Origin: Methanosarcinales archaeon
GTDB taxonomy: Archaea; Halobacteriota; Methanosarcinia; Methanosarcinales; Methanogasteraceae
Direction: 5' to 3'
DNA length: 6,493 nt
NCBI GenBank assembly: GCA_030666765.1
Contig: DAOUXE010000067.1
Location: forward strand, 1-6,493
In this document: piece after piece, positions 6,463 to 6,493 of the stretch
Layout: each line of letters starts with the position of its first letter
Numbering within the stretch: position 1 is the stretch's first letter
Program-made: the position numbers and the translations under genes
The notes under the pieces: model-generated
Database searches by the model: none
Told to the model about the DNA's origin: nothing
The model's input: only the letters and a program-made list of their open reading frames with translations

Positions 6463-6493
6463 AACACTTTCTTCCAAGACGAGATGTAACTGT
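6463..6493. other. Window end, no feature seen
   Basis: The last 31 bases after the DUF1648 relic show no continuation of a membrane protein in any plus-strand frame and no recognisable site. Confidence 0.3.

Overview
The window looks like chromosomal DNA from a methanogen- or ANME-related euryarchaeon (inference). The evidence is archaeal-style TATA boxes, a GGAGGT ribosome-binding site, non-ATG starts and a gene mix typical of that group. No rRNA or tRNA is present to fix the taxonomy. Base composition is mosaic: the aconitase-family and PmbA genes are fairly GC-rich, while the aminotransferase between them is clearly AT-rich.

Layout: 2-319 (+) is a small unassigned reading frame at the window edge. 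499-1371 (+) is a beta-class, probably N4-cytosine, DNA methyltransferase. It converges with, and overlaps by 7 bp, the large subunit of a homoaconitate/isopropylmalate-type dehydratase on the minus strand (1365 to about 2594). Upstream of that, on the same strand, lie a fold-type I PLP aminotransferase (2626-3876) and a short-chain flavodoxin (3873-4370). These two overlap as GTGA, and a palindromic TATA element (4451-4464) sits upstream. The three minus-strand genes probably form one transcription unit. At 4497-4799 lies a broken second copy of the dehydratase's first ~100 codons, followed by a divergent PmbA/TldE gene (4876-6216, +). The window ends with a relic of a DUF1648-type membrane protein (6256-6462, +) interrupted by TGA.

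The most notable structure is the pair of dehydratase 5' ends, one functional and one decayed, flanking the AT-rich flavodoxin-aminotransferase pair. It reads as a gene-cassette insertion or recombination scar. It would have separated the working dehydratase from its original divergent promoter next to pmbA and placed it behind the flavodoxin promoter. A second oddity is that the conserved dehydratase N-terminus has no ATG, GTG or TTG codon in frame, in either copy.

Functionally, an aconitase-family enzyme beside a 2-aminoadipate-type aminotransferase would suit 2-oxoacid chain elongation and amino acid synthesis. However, the small dehydratase subunit, which sets substrate choice, is not in the window, so the pathway stays open. 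I see no CRISPR array, insertion sequence or convincing new defence system.
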